This document shows, piece by piece, positions 34,059 through 42,727 of a DNA stretch of 64,000 bases (positions within the stretch are counted from its first letter, which is position 1; each line of letters starts with the position of its first letter). The notes under the pieces were generated by a model. The model saw nothing but the letters and a program-made list of their open reading frames with translations, was not told the DNA's origin and did not search any database. A program made the position numbers and the translations under genes. The DNA is from Heliobacterium chlorum (GTDB taxonomy: Bacteria; Bacillota; Desulfitobacteriia; Heliobacteriales; Heliobacteriaceae), in contig NZ_JACVHF010000013.1 in NCBI RefSeq assembly GCF_014502795.1, positions 1 to 64,000 on the forward strand, given 5' to 3'.

Positions 34059-34328
34059 ATGTCTCAATATCAACCGGAAGAAATCCGACAAATGCTGTTG
34101 AAGCTTTTTCTTCAATGGGCTTTGGAAGACAGAGAGCAGGTAAATATCGATATAGGAGATGAATCGCCGGAGCTAGGAGGTGTCGGCCACGACAAGAAGA
34201 CAAAATCTCGACAAAGAGACTCCAATCAGAGAGCGCCTAAACAGAGAGATTCCCAGAAGAGAGACCCCCCAAAAAGATACCCTCAAGATAGAGACCGGCC
34301 AAAGAGGAAAAATGGGAGAAATAGGTAA
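34059..34328 (+). CDS. Small basic protein overlapping the recombinase
   Basis: 89 residues from ATG 34059, behind AGAGGTGGTGTCTGC. The first 50 residues (MSQYQPEEIRQMLLKLFLQW) are a helical, acidic module, the rest is extremely R/K/D/P-rich (KSRQRDSNQRAPKQRDSQKR) and is encoded by imperfect tandem repeats. The second half overlaps the recombinase frame by about 150 bases in another frame. Translation probably couples to the recombinase start. Not recognised. Confidence 0.5.
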   Translation: MSQYQPEEIRQMLLKLFLQWALEDREQVNIDIGDESPELGGVGHDKKTKSRQRDSNQRAPKQRDSQKRDPPKRYPQDRDRPKRKNGRNR

Positions 34329-36045
34329 AAGATACGCGACTAAAAACACAAACCCTGCCACAAAGGCAGACGTTACAGATGACATAGAAATCATTTTGGA
34401 TGACAGAGAAATCGTCACGGATGATCTAGTAATAAAGCCGCGACAATCGGGAAACTTCGAAACGCTAACCGATATCAAAAGCACATTGAACATGCCAAAC
34501 CTCTTCGTAGGTGGGTATATCCGCGTATCCACTGCAAAGGAGGGGCAGAAAACGAGTATTGAAAATCAAGAGAAGTACATACGGGAATGGTGTGAAGTCA
34601 ACGGATACCAGCTGCATCAAGTCTATATCGACGTCAAAAGCGGTCAGTTTGCCAGGTTGCGTTCCGATCTGAACAAAATGCTGGCGGACATTGAAGAAAA
34701 GAAAATTTGCGGGATCGTCACCAAAGAAATCGCCCGTTCCTCTCGAGATGTGATGGACACGCTCGAACTAAAGCGAAACATGAGTGATCAGGGAGCCTTT
34801 CTCATCAGTATTCGAGAAAATTACGACAGTCGTACCGACGATGATGAGTTCCTTCTCATTATCCATGCGGCCCTCGCCCAGAAAGAGCGGAAAACGACCA
34901 GTTCCCGTATCAAAGTTACCCAAATGCTCAAAGCCAAGGAAGGGCGGGGCAACGTTCCCCCGCCCTACGGGTACCGCTATGGAGAAGACGGCCGTTATCT
35001 TCCCGATCCCATCGAGGCCCCCGTATATCGCAAGATTATCGAAAACTTCTTGAACGACCGATACGGCCGGTTGAAAATCGCCAAAGAATTGAACCGTGAG
35101 AATATACCGGGACCTCGCGGGGGAAAGTGGTGCCCTTCCTCCGTGAAGTTCATCCTGGAAAACCCCGTTTACCTAGGGATCATGATCTACAACACGACGA
35201 CGCTTGTCCGGACCGCCAGCGGGGAGCGAAAAAGAGTCATCCGTCCGCAACAAGAATGGGTAATCGTTCACGAGGCCCATCCGCCGCTGATCACCAAAAA
35301 GAAATTCGATCGAGTCCAGGACTTGATCCGGCGACGGCGTGAAAAGGACAACCGGGACCGGTCGTGTTTTGAGAGAAAATACTTACTCAGTGGGCTCGTC
35401 TATTGCGGCGTCTGCGGCGGACGGATGCACGGCTCCTTTTTTCGTCAACGCTATAAAGTCAAATCACAAGAAGAAAAAGAATGTTTTTTATACCGTTATG
35501 TTTGTCAAGGCAAAAACGGCCGATGCGATCGACCGACGAAGTATTACAAAATGAACATCATTGATCAGATGATCCTAAAAGAGGTTACAAAGGTGCTTCC
35601 CAAACTTATCCGTCCAGAAGAAGTAGGGTCTTATGTCCAACGCCATAAAGATTTCTTTCATAAAAATCTATCGAAGGAGCGAAAAGAGCGAGAACAGTTG
35701 AAAGTGTTGATGGAAAAAAATAAAAAAGCCGTGCTCTTGCAACAGGTCGCGTACGAAGAAGAAGTTATCGATCTAAACGAATATAAAATACGCCTGGCTA
35801 AGCTCCGAGAGGAAAAAGAAGACTTGGTGCAAAAGTTAGAAAGACTAAACCAAAAAATGGCCTGTACCGATTCCACAGAGGATAACGTACAGGCCATAAC
35901 TCTTCACATTATGAGTTCATTAGGTAGTGTTGAACAGCTAAGCAGCGATCGAAAACGCACCTTAATCGATCAGATGATTTCCCGGGTCGACGTCTATTCC
36001 CAGTATGAGATCGCCATTCATTGGAGTTTTGAAAACCTAAAGTAA
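34180..36045 (+). CDS. Large serine recombinase
   Basis: Up to 621 residues. The catalytic resolvase domain begins at GGYIRVSTAKEGQKTSIENQ (nucleophile Ser near residue 116), followed by SGQFARLRSDLNKMLADI and KEIARSSRDVMDTLELKR. A recombinase domain (about 265-380), a zinc ribbon (GLVYCGVCGGRMHG..C, about 400-455) and a coiled coil (about 490-560) follow, typical of integrases of the SpoIVCA/TnpX class. The N-terminal 110 residues are a low-complexity extension; GTG 34180 overlaps AGGAGG, and ATG 34312 is a possible start nearer the domain. It excises or integrates DNA; no att pair is visible in the window. Confidence 0.88.
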   Translation: MSATTRRQNLDKETPIRERLNREIPRRETPQKDTLKIETGQRGKMGEIGKRYATKNTNPATKADVTDDIEIILDDREIVTDDLVIKPRQSGNFETLTDIKSTLNMPNLFVGGYIRVSTAKEGQKTSIENQEKYIREWCEVNGYQLHQVYIDVKSGQFARLRSDLNKMLADIEEKKICGIVTKEIARSSRDVMDTLELKRNMSDQGAFLISIRENYDSRTDDDEFLLIIHAALAQKERKTTSSRIKVTQMLKAKEGRGNVPPPYGYRYGEDGRYLPDPIEAPVYRKIIENFLNDRYGRLKIAKELNRENIPGPRGGKWCPSSVKFILENPVYLGIMIYNTTTLVRTASGERKRVIRPQQEWVIVHEAHPPLITKKKFDRVQDLIRRRREKDNRDRSCFERKYLLSGLVYCGVCGGRMHGSFFRQRYKVKSQEEKECFLYRYVCQGKNGRCDRPTKYYKMNIIDQMILKEVTKVLPKLIRPEEVGSYVQRHKDFFHKNLSKERKEREQLKVLMEKNKKAVLLQQVAYEEEVIDLNEYKIRLAKLREEKEDLVQKLERLNQKMACTDSTEDNVQAITLHIMSSLGSVEQLSSDRKRTLIDQMISRVDVYSQYEIAIHWSFENLK

Positions 36046-36237
36046 CCTTAAAATTTCGATATTAAGTTACAAAATTCGACATAATTAAAAATTTAAATAA
36101 AAAAGCACAAAAAACAAGGAGGATTTTCAGTGAATATGGAGAATATTGGTCGGTAAATTCGACGAAAGAGAATAAACGGAAGTTATCCATAATCATGTAA
36201 AAATAATCAAAAGGTATGAAGCAAGGGAAGGGACTCC

Positions 36238-36882
36238 ATGGATCGTGTTTACAAACGGGCTGCCCAAATTCTGGCGCAAATTTTAGGCAGTGACGAAGAA
36301 GAACGTGCGGTTTACTTATACGCCCTGCGAGTGTGGGGAAGCACCCTGATCAATTACATACTTATAATCTTTTGTGGCTGGATGATGAACTGTCTTCTGC
36401 TTGTGCTCGTATCAAGTATCTTTGCCAGTGCCGTCCGTATCTATGGCGGGGGAGCTCACCAAAAACGTTCGGAAATGTGCGCCTTTGTCACCGTTTCGGT
36501 TCACCTTATGAGTGCGCGTATCGTCACCGATTACGGGTATGTATTCGGTTCACAGGGGTGGTTCATCCCCATCGCCGCCTTTGGCTTTATCACATGGTCA
36601 ATATATCGATATGCCCCTGCGGCCGCACCGACAAAACCGCTGACAGACGAAGAGAAAAAGCGCTACAGAAAACGTGCCATCGTGGTATATGGCTTAGCCC
36701 TGCCCACATTGGCGGTCTTGTATATATCTCCTTATACACCAATGGCCTATGCAGGAATCTTAGGCCTGACCTGGCAAGCCTTTACGATGACGAAATCCGG
36801 CTTTGCCGTTGCCGCTTTCATCGATAGGATCGCCGATCAACTTATGCCCCCTAGAGACCCTCAAATCCTCCATCACTCCTAA
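36238..36882 (+). CDS. agrB: AgrB family membrane peptidase
   Basis: 214 residues from ATG 36238, behind GGAAGGGACTCC. It has four to six membrane segments and the AgrB catalytic pair in GGGAHQKRSEMCAFVTV (His and Cys seven apart). AgrB cuts the C-terminus of the AgrD precursor and helps form the thiolactone autoinducer. agrD follows 34 bases later and agrC after that, one operon. The enzyme looks complete. Confidence 0.92.
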   Translation: MDRVYKRAAQILAQILGSDEEERAVYLYALRVWGSTLINYILIIFCGWMMNCLLLVLVSSIFASAVRIYGGGAHQKRSEMCAFVTVSVHLMSARIVTDYGYVFGSQGWFIPIAAFGFITWSIYRYAPAAAPTKPLTDEEKKRYRKRAIVVYGLALPTLAVLYISPYTPMAYAGILGLTWQAFTMTKSGFAVAAFIDRIADQLMPPRDPQILHHS

Positions 36883-36916
36883 TGTATCAAAATGGTTTAG
36901 AAGGAGGTGTTGACGG

Positions 36917-37039
36917 ATGAAGTATCGTATGTTGGCACTGTTGGCTATGGTGCTCACGTTCCTGGCTCAAGTCGGCTCCGCTTCCGCTTGTTTTGTGCAT
37001 GGTTATCAGCCTGAAGTACCTAACAGTCTGAAAAAATAG
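36917..37039 (+). CDS. agrD: AgrD cyclic-lactone autoinducer precursor
   Basis: 40 residues, ATG 36917 behind AAGGAGGTGTTGACGG. An amphipathic N-terminus (MKYRMLALLAMVLTF) leads to ASACFVHGYQPEVPNSLKK. The conserved YQPEVP tail defines clostridial AgrD. By analogy with AgrD peptides that give five-residue rings, the mature signal should contain a Cys-Phe-Val-His-Gly thiolactone. It lies between agrB and agrC, the usual order. Confidence 0.9.
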   Translation: MKYRMLALLAMVLTFLAQVGSASACFVHGYQPEVPNSLKK

Positions 37040-37050
37040 GGGGACCACCG

Positions 37051-38418
37051 ATGGAAGATTTGAGGGTCCTTTTTTTTTATCAAATATTCGAACCGGCTAT
37101 TTCCTTAATCCCAGGTCTCGTGTTAATGGGGCAACAAGTTTCCCGGAAAAGGCTATGCATTTATTCCATCATCACAGGAATCATCGCATGGCTAATCCGG
37201 GGAATCTTGAGTCAGTATTTATTTGGATTACACGTGATTCCGCTTGTGTTTATTTCTATCGTCAATGCGTTTGTTATTTTGAATATCCCCATTGGGTACG
37301 CCATCACGACAGTCGTCCTTGGCTTAAGTTTGATTGCCTGCATGGAAGCGTTTATCATGCCCTTCGAAACCGAATTGTTTGGAAACATGCCATACGTTCT
37401 TATTAATTCGAGCACGCACATCGTCGGCGGATGGATGACACTCGCTGCGATCATCATCCTGACGATGATTATTCAAGTGGTCAAGAAAAAAGTCGAGAAT
37501 AAAGCGCTCGTTGCGATAACCGATATTCCATTAGATGAAAAAGTTAAAAAGCTTGAAGCCAATGTGCAGATGGTCATCACATGTATAGCTCTCATGCTAT
37601 TCATTGTCATATATTTAATCATGTTTTTCTCCAATTGGTCCAAATATTTCTTCGGGGAAGAAGCGAATGTTTCGAATATGGTCAGGACCGTAGGTGCCGG
37701 TACCATCGTGCTGACCATAACCATCATCATAATGATCAGCAAAATCATGACCATGTATCGAACAGCCCTGCATAGTGTCGAACTGGAACAGAACTTGGAA
37801 AAGTCGAAGCTGCTGGTCGATCAGTACAGGAAAAATCAACATGAGTTCTTAAATCATCTTCAAGTCATCTTCGGATTTATCCAGATTCAAAAGCCTGAAA
37901 TGGCACTCGAATACATCAAAGAATATGATATTCGGTACCGGCAGGGGATCCATATCGGGAAAATTGCACGGGCCGACGTAGGTGCGATCCTTGTCAGTAA
38001 AATGAGTTCGAGAATCGGAGAAACGACGAAGTTCATTATGAATTTCGAAGATGATCTATCCGGTATTCCCATTAAGTCTAATGAGATGGTCTCGTTACTA
38101 GGTAACTTATTGCAAAACGCCTTGGAAGCAGTGCAGAAAGTGGAGGAATCAGAACGGTTCATTGAAATAGAGACGAAAAGGGCCGATAAGGCAACCACAA
38201 TCCGAGTTTCTAATTCGGGACCGGTCATCCCGGCGGCGATGGTCGGCAAGATCTTTGTTTTCGGCGTCTCCAGTAAAGATAACCCCAATTCCGGGGTCGG
38301 CTTGTCCTTAGTAAAGTCCATCACAGAGAAATATCACGGTACGATTCGTGTAGACAGCAACGATGTTAAGACGACTTTTTTGGTGACGCTCCCCGACGTA
38401 ACCAACGTAACCACGTAA
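37051..38418 (+). CDS. agrC: AgrC-like sensor histidine kinase
   Basis: 455 residues from ATG 37051, after GGGGGA. Six or more membrane helices (about 10-250) form the receptor. The cytosolic part has the SpoOB-type H-box KNQHEFLNHLQVIFGFIQ, an N-box LLQNALEAVQ and a GHKL ATPase glycine-rich motif FGVSSKDNPNSGVGLSL. It should bind the agrD peptide and phosphorylate a LytTR response regulator. No such gene follows: the ORF ends in LPDVTNVTT within a 9-bp tandem repeat, and the next gene runs the other way. Confidence 0.88.
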   Translation: MEDLRVLFFYQIFEPAISLIPGLVLMGQQVSRKRLCIYSIITGIIAWLIRGILSQYLFGLHVIPLVFISIVNAFVILNIPIGYAITTVVLGLSLIACMEAFIMPFETELFGNMPYVLINSSTHIVGGWMTLAAIIILTMIIQVVKKKVENKALVAITDIPLDEKVKKLEANVQMVITCIALMLFIVIYLIMFFSNWSKYFFGEEANVSNMVRTVGAGTIVLTITIIIMISKIMTMYRTALHSVELEQNLEKSKLLVDQYRKNQHEFLNHLQVIFGFIQIQKPEMALEYIKEYDIRYRQGIHIGKIARADVGAILVSKMSSRIGETTKFIMNFEDDLSGIPIKSNEMVSLLGNLLQNALEAVQKVEESERFIEIETKRADKATTIRVSNSGPVIPAAMVGKIFVFGVSSKDNPNSGVGLSLVKSITEKYHGTIRVDSNDVKTTFLVTLPDVTNVTT

Positions 38419-38452
38419 TCGACGTACCCAACGTAGCCAATGTAACCAACAT
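38393..38452. repeat. 9-bp tandem repeat at the agrC end
   Basis: gacgtaacc, aacgtaacc, acgtaatc, gacgtaccc, aacgtagcc, aatgtaacc: six near-copies of a 9-base unit covering the last agrC codons and the spacer. It sits where an agrA gene and the rest of cotJC would be expected. Confidence 0.7.
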
Positions 38453-38524
38453 CCATGAAAGTCGCTCACTGAAGTAACGGTGGTGTTCAACCGGATCGGC
38501 CGCCCCTTGATCATCTTATCGTTA

Positions 38525-38629
38525 TTAACAGTCGGGACCGCCGTATTGGGCAAAAAGATATTTGGCCATCCCGATGTCGCATTTTTCCACGCGGACCGGG
38601 TATTGCAGTTTTTTCTCATAAATCCACAT
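38525..38629 (-). pseudogene. cotJC: CotJC truncated to 34 residues
   Basis: ATG 38629 begins MWIYEKKLQYPVRVEKCDIG then AKYLFAQYGGPD, an unmistakable CotJC start, followed by Cys and TAA TAA. CotJC proteins, manganese-catalase-like spore coat components, are about 190 residues; the catalase domain is missing and no homologous DNA remains downstream. It lies 29 bases after cotJB in the normal order. The truncation falls about 106 bases from the end of agrC. Confidence 0.85.
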
Positions 38630-38658
38630 GCTCGTTTATCGACCTCCCCGATCCAGAC

Positions 38659-38925
38659 TCAATACTCGATCTCCCAAGGCCAAGGCGCTTCGATCCAGTT
38701 CCAGGGGTACTTTCCGGCGGCATGACTTTCCACGGTCAACAGATCATATTTGTGTTCGTAGGCCATCTTCAGCTTCTTCAACTCGTCGACAACACGGCTG
38801 TAGTCTCGAAGCGCAGCCCGGTTGTCTGGATGAGTGTCCAGAAAGAGGTTTAAGTCGATGGCGACGAACTCAAGCTCTTGAATTCGCCGGAGAAGGTCAC
38901 GTTGGCATCGATCCATTTTCCTCAC
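38659..38925 (-). CDS. cotJB: Spore coat protein CotJB
   Basis: 88 residues, intact. RIQELEFVAIDLNLFLDTHP, NRAALRDYSRVVDELKKL and the C-terminal W.W...PWPWE match CotJB. It is a mother-cell-expressed inner coat protein and in Bacillus lies in the cotJABC operon under sigma-E. It follows cotJA by 24 bases. GAGGGATTGTGAGGAAA upstream gives a reasonable ribosome site for ATG 38925. Confidence 0.92.
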   Translation of the reverse strand: MRKMDRCQRDLLRRIQELEFVAIDLNLFLDTHPDNRAALRDYSRVVDELKKLKMAYEHKYDLLTVESHAAGKYPWNWIEAPWPWEIEY

Positions 38926-38949
38926 AATCCCTCCCGATAAAATGACTTT

Positions 38950-39603
38950 TTAGGGCCGGCGACGAACATAAGGATGATAGAGCGGGGGGAAGATGGTTCC
39001 TTTGCATAAAGCCTCTGCGGGCGAGTAAAAAGGCGGGCAATAAGGTTGCCAGGGAACATAGGCCCGGGCGAGCGTCCACCCAGCTATGCAGGGCTCACAA
39101 GGAGATATGGCCTCGCCGTATTCCGGCATCGTGGGGCAAGGCATCGGTCGATAGGGCATTTGCTCGATCGGCGCAGTCTCGACAGGCATGGGCATCGGGG
39201 GACAAGGAGGCATCGGAACGTATTCAATCGGTGCGATGATCGGTTCCTGAGGCTCACAGGGAACAGGCGTGCAAGGAACGGGTTCGCAGGGCGTCGGTTG
39301 ACAAGGGACCGGTTCACAAGGGACGGGCTGGCAGGGCATCGGTTGGCAAGGGACCGGTTCGCAAGGTACAGGCTGGCAGGGTACTGGCTCACAGGGGACC
39401 GGTTGGCAGGGTACCGGCTCCATCTTCACCGGCTCAATCACTGGCGGCGGCGGGGGCGGCGGAGTTGGCGGTAAAGGTTTCATCTTCGGCACTTGTGCCT
39501 CCGGAGCCACTTGCACCGGTGGAGCCGGGGGCATTGGGGCCATCGGTGGAGTATAAGGCATCTGCGGCGGCGCCGGGTAAACGGGCGGTTTCATCCGATT
39601 CAT
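38950..39603 (-). CDS. cotJA: CotJA-like coat protein with Pro/Cys pentapeptide arm
   Basis: 217 residues from ATG 39603, with GAGGAGGTG upstream (GTG 39615 overlaps it). The last 50 residues (ARAYVPWQPYCPPFYSPAEA, KGTIFPPLYHPY) are CotJA. Ahead of this is an arm of Met/Pro-rich sequence and about eleven consecutive five-residue units of the type (E/Q)PVPC (about residues 62-118). Usual CotJA is about 80 residues. The regular cysteines could cross-link the coat by disulfides. Confidence 0.88.
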   Translation of the reverse strand: MNRMKPPVYPAPPQMPYTPPMAPMPPAPPVQVAPEAQVPKMKPLPPTPPPPPPPVIEPVKMEPVPCQPVPCEPVPCQPVPCEPVPCQPMPCQPVPCEPVPCQPTPCEPVPCTPVPCEPQEPIIAPIEYVPMPPCPPMPMPVETAPIEQMPYRPMPCPTMPEYGEAISPCEPCIAGWTLARAYVPWQPYCPPFYSPAEALCKGTIFPPLYHPYVRRRP

Positions 39604-39760
39604 GTAAATGAGCACCTCCTCATGTTCGCTCCATCATATGCCAATTAAGGCATATTGGTACTACCGGCGCTCAAATTTGGACAAAGAAATCGGTTCCTAA
39701 AAAATCACCAAATTAAATTCCTTAAAAATCATCCTTTGATTTAACTGGTTTGTATTAACA

Positions 39761-39789
39761 TTGAAAACCCAAACACTTTCGGGTATACT
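39761..39789 (+). promoter_or_regulatory. Promoter of ssrA
   Basis: TTGAAA, 17 bases, TATACT: a near-consensus vegetative promoter about 65 bases before the tmRNA 5' end. Confidence 0.75.
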
Positions 39790-39854
39790 ATAACTACGTT
39801 CGGATACCCTCCGATTCCCTGAAAGGCCGATCAGGCCTTCAGGAAGATGAACAT

Positions 39855-40207
39855 GGGGGCGTAATGGTTTCGACGGGGAACGTGTTTGCTTGGGATGCGA
39901 GCCGGGTTGCCGCCAGGACCGTAAAAAGGGCGGAAGGCTTTAATTGCCGAAGATAACTACGCTTTAGCTGCTTAATTGCAGTCTAACCTCTTCTCCTCTG
40001 TGCTCTCGGTGAGGATGTAAGGGGTCATTTAAGAGAGCTGGCTTCGACCAATTCTCGGAGGTCCAAGCGAGATTTATCGAGATAGCCTGACCAACGCTCT
40101 GTCTGCCGTGCGGAAGGAAGGCGAAATCTAAAACGACAGACTACGCTCGTAGTGTCCTCTGTGGGCATTTCTTCGGACGCTGGGTTCGACTCCCGCCGCC
40201 TCCACCA
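39855..40207 (+). ncRNA. ssrA: tmRNA (transfer-messenger RNA)
   Basis: The 5' end gggggcgtaatggtttcgac and the 3' end ggttcgactcccgccgcctccacca form the alanine tRNA-like domain with encoded CCA. The tag frame starts at GCC and reads AEDNYALAA before TAA (39946-39980 region), preceded by the usual loaded Ala. It rescues stalled ribosomes with SmpB. Its own promoter lies at 39761-39789 and a terminator follows at 40286. The region divergent to it is the cotJ operon. Confidence 0.97.
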
Positions 40208-40285
40208 AAAACCTCATAAAACCATGGGTTTGGGAGTACTTAATTGGCTTAAAAAATCAACCTGCTCGAAAGAAGATTAACTCCG

Positions 40286-40326
40286 GACACCCTACGTCAG
40301 ATAAATGACGTGGGGTGTTTTTATTT
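40286..40326 (+). terminator. Terminator of ssrA transcript
   Basis: acaccctacgtca pairs with tgacgtggggtgt (G-U allowed), followed by T-rich DNA. Confidence 0.75.
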
Positions 40327-40449
40327 TGGCTAAAGGGGGAAACTGGACAAAATCATCGTAAAGGAATCATTTGATGGCCAAGGATCAGCTTATCCTTCAT
40401 CCATAGAAGTTCGGAAAGTGCTCTTAATATCGACTAAAGGTCGTGCAAT

Positions 40450-41682
40450 ATGAGTAAAATCACGAAGAAAGTTACCGATGTTTTCCCGGCATTGAGTCAC
40501 CGGAACTTTCAATACTTTTGGTACGGACAATGTATTTCGCTGTTGGGAACATGGATGCAAAGAGCGGCCCAGCAGTGGCTGGTATATACACTGACCAAAT
40601 CCGCTTTTTTGTTGGGGATTTTGGGGGTGGGCCAATTTGGTCCCATGATGATTTTTTCTCTCTTTGCTGGTGTACTTATCGATAGATACTCAAAAAAGAA
40701 AATACTGATAATTACCCAGATCGTCTTAATGATTCAGGCCTTTGTATTGTCTTACTTGGTCTTTTCGGGAGGCGTCAGGTATTGGCAAGTTCTTACTTTG
40801 GCGATAACTCTGGGATTGGTCAATACCTTAGATATGCCCACAAGGCAGTCTTTCATCATCGAGCTTGTCGGGAAAAAGGACTTAACGAACGCCATTGCTT
40901 TAAACTCCACCATTGTCAATCTGGCGAGAATTGTCGGCCCTTCTGTTTCGGCACTCTTAATGGCCAGCTTTGGAGCAGGACTATGTTTTTTCCTCAACGG
41001 GATTAGCTTTATCCCAGTCATCCTCGGTCTATTTCTGACAAGACCCATAGCCTTAAACACGAAAAGGGTATCCCAAAAAATTCTTCCGGACATTGGGGAG
41101 GGGTTGCGCTATGTAGCCGCAAAACCGGCGATATTCAGCGCGGTGCTGGCCATGCTGGTCGTTGGGACTTTTGCCATGAATATGGATGTAATTATTCCTG
41201 TCTTTGCCGACCGGGTGTTGCACCAAGGAGTACATGGCTATGGGTTGTTGCTCTCCGCATCCGGCATCGGTTCCCTTATTGGGTCTGTGTTGTTAGCGGC
41301 AAAGTTAAAAACGAACCCCAGCCAAAAAATTATTTTTCTAAGCGCGATGATGATATCGTTGTTTCTTATCTTGATGAACTTTATTCATTACACCCCGTTA
41401 GCGGTTATAGTCACGGCGATCATCGGATTTTTTAATATGATTTTTATGACGTCAGTGAATTCAACGATTCAGTTGAATTCTGATGATGCCTATCGGGGAA
41501 GAGCGATGAGTGTCTATACGTTAACTTTTGCCGGAACTACACCGATAGGGAATTTTTTTGCCGGCAGCTTTACAGAAGGGTTGGGTCCTGGCTTTGGTTT
41601 TCTGATGTGTGGTGTAGTCACAGGTCTACTCATCGTAGCCATTGTCGCTATGCTTTACGTAAAAAACCGCTCACAGAATTAA
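40450..41682 (+). CDS. MFS exporter, MFS_3/EntS-like
   Basis: 410 residues with about twelve membrane helices. The N-terminus NFQYFWYGQCISLLGTWMQR and AAQQWLVYTLTKSAFLLGIL are typical of the MFS_3 group (enterobactin exporter-like and macrolide efflux proteins); the motif A loop AGVLIDRYSKKK is present. It is a proton-coupled exporter; the substrate cannot be told. ATG 40450 has only a weak AAAGG site. Its stop overlaps the convergent LysR gene by four bases. Confidence 0.88.
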   Translation: MSKITKKVTDVFPALSHRNFQYFWYGQCISLLGTWMQRAAQQWLVYTLTKSAFLLGILGVGQFGPMMIFSLFAGVLIDRYSKKKILIITQIVLMIQAFVLSYLVFSGGVRYWQVLTLAITLGLVNTLDMPTRQSFIIELVGKKDLTNAIALNSTIVNLARIVGPSVSALLMASFGAGLCFFLNGISFIPVILGLFLTRPIALNTKRVSQKILPDIGEGLRYVAAKPAIFSAVLAMLVVGTFAMNMDVIIPVFADRVLHQGVHGYGLLLSASGIGSLIGSVLLAAKLKTNPSQKIIFLSAMMISLFLILMNFIHYTPLAVIVTAIIGFFNMIFMTSVNSTIQLNSDDAYRGRAMSVYTLTFAGTTPIGNFFAGSFTEGLGPGFGFLMCGVVTGLLIVAIVAMLYVKNRSQN

Positions 41683-42581
41683 ACGGGGTCTTGAAGATTA
41701 GCCGTCATTTTTTGAAGATAGTCAACGACAAAGTCATAGAATTGTTGTGCCGCTTTCGATTGATAACGCCCTCTGGCCCTCGCTACCCCGATGGTCCGTT
41801 GACACTTTGGATTTCGAATCGGCAGCGGCTGCAGTAAGGGATCGGAAACGCCAATCCAAGAAAGGGCCGGAAGAAAGGCCACGCCTAATCCGGCCTTGAC
41901 TAATTCACGGATTACGGCTGGCTCGTCGCCTTCAAAGGTGATATTCGGGGTAAACCCAGCCTGCCGGCAGTACGCATCTGTAATGTCCCGGAATCCATGG
42001 CCTGTTCGTAAGCTGATAAAGGGTTCATCGGCTGCATCTTTAAGATCAATGGATTGCTGGCCGGCCAATGGATGTTCGACCGACACGGTTAAAAATATCT
42101 CCTCTTCCAAGAGAGATTGCCAATCGATGGAGAGGCCTTCGATGGGGACGGAGGAGATACAAAGGTCGATCTCTCCCGTTTCGAGTTGCTCTTTCATAGA
42201 CAAGGTGGAGCCTAAAAACTGACGAAAGCGAACATGGGGGTATCGCTGTAAGAACGAACCGAGCAGGCCGGGGAGGATTCGGGGGTTCGTGACTGCAAAA
42301 GAGACAACCCCTTGGTCTAAGCCGGCTAGGTCTTGTAGCTCTCGTTTTCCTTCATTGAGTTCCATGAAAACATTCTCTACCCGCCGGAGAAAGGCTTTTC
42401 CGAAGGAATTAAGCCGAATCTGCCGGCCTTGGCGGTCAAATAGGGATACGCCCAGTTCTTCTTCTAGGCGGGAAATGGTTTTGCTTAGTGACGGCTGCGC
42501 AATGTTAAGTTTTTGCGCGGCTTTCGTCATGTGTTCCAGTTGAGCGGTCATTCGAAAATATTTGAGCTGAAGCAGATCCAT
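41679..42581 (-). CDS. LysR family transcriptional regulator
   Basis: 300 residues. N-terminal winged HTH: MDLLQLKYFRMTAQLEHMTK and LNIAQPSLSKTISRLEEELG. The effector-binding domain (about 90-295) is complete. LysR regulators usually control the divergent gene, here the MFS gene at 42728, and themselves. The 146-base gap contains AT-rich palindromic DNA (tataactaattatata at 42622-42640) that could hold T-N11-A boxes. It overlaps the upstream MFS gene tail to tail. Confidence 0.93.
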   Translation of the reverse strand: MDLLQLKYFRMTAQLEHMTKAAQKLNIAQPSLSKTISRLEEELGVSLFDRQGRQIRLNSFGKAFLRRVENVFMELNEGKRELQDLAGLDQGVVSFAVTNPRILPGLLGSFLQRYPHVRFRQFLGSTLSMKEQLETGEIDLCISSVPIEGLSIDWQSLLEEEIFLTVSVEHPLAGQQSIDLKDAADEPFISLRTGHGFRDITDAYCRQAGFTPNITFEGDEPAVIRELVKAGLGVAFLPALSWIGVSDPLLQPLPIRNPKCQRTIGVARARGRYQSKAAQQFYDFVVDYLQKMTANLQDPV

Positions 42582-42727
42582 TCGTGTTGTTTCGCCTCAA
42601 TTCATAGCTTTAGGAGAATGGTTTTATAACTAATTATATATTGGATATTATCACGAGAGAAGTTTATCATTATCATAGTTATCGGATAAAAATGCGGTCA
42701 ATGCAAATCGAAAAAGGAGTAAAACCA

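Noticed and set aside
34173-34532. 119-codon minus-strand frame over the recombinase N-terminus
   Set aside because: Antisense of low-complexity purine repeats; no signals.
19723-36045. A prophage between ParA and the serine recombinase
   Set aside because: No capsid, terminase, portal or tail gene is found; the genes between are surface and metabolic proteins.
36333-36827. 164-codon frame inside agrB
   Set aside because: Shadow of agrB in another frame; agrB carries the catalytic motif.
39046-39474. 142-codon plus-strand frame opposite cotJA
   Set aside because: The repeat DNA of the Pro/Cys arm keeps all frames open; the R/G/H-rich product is an artefact.
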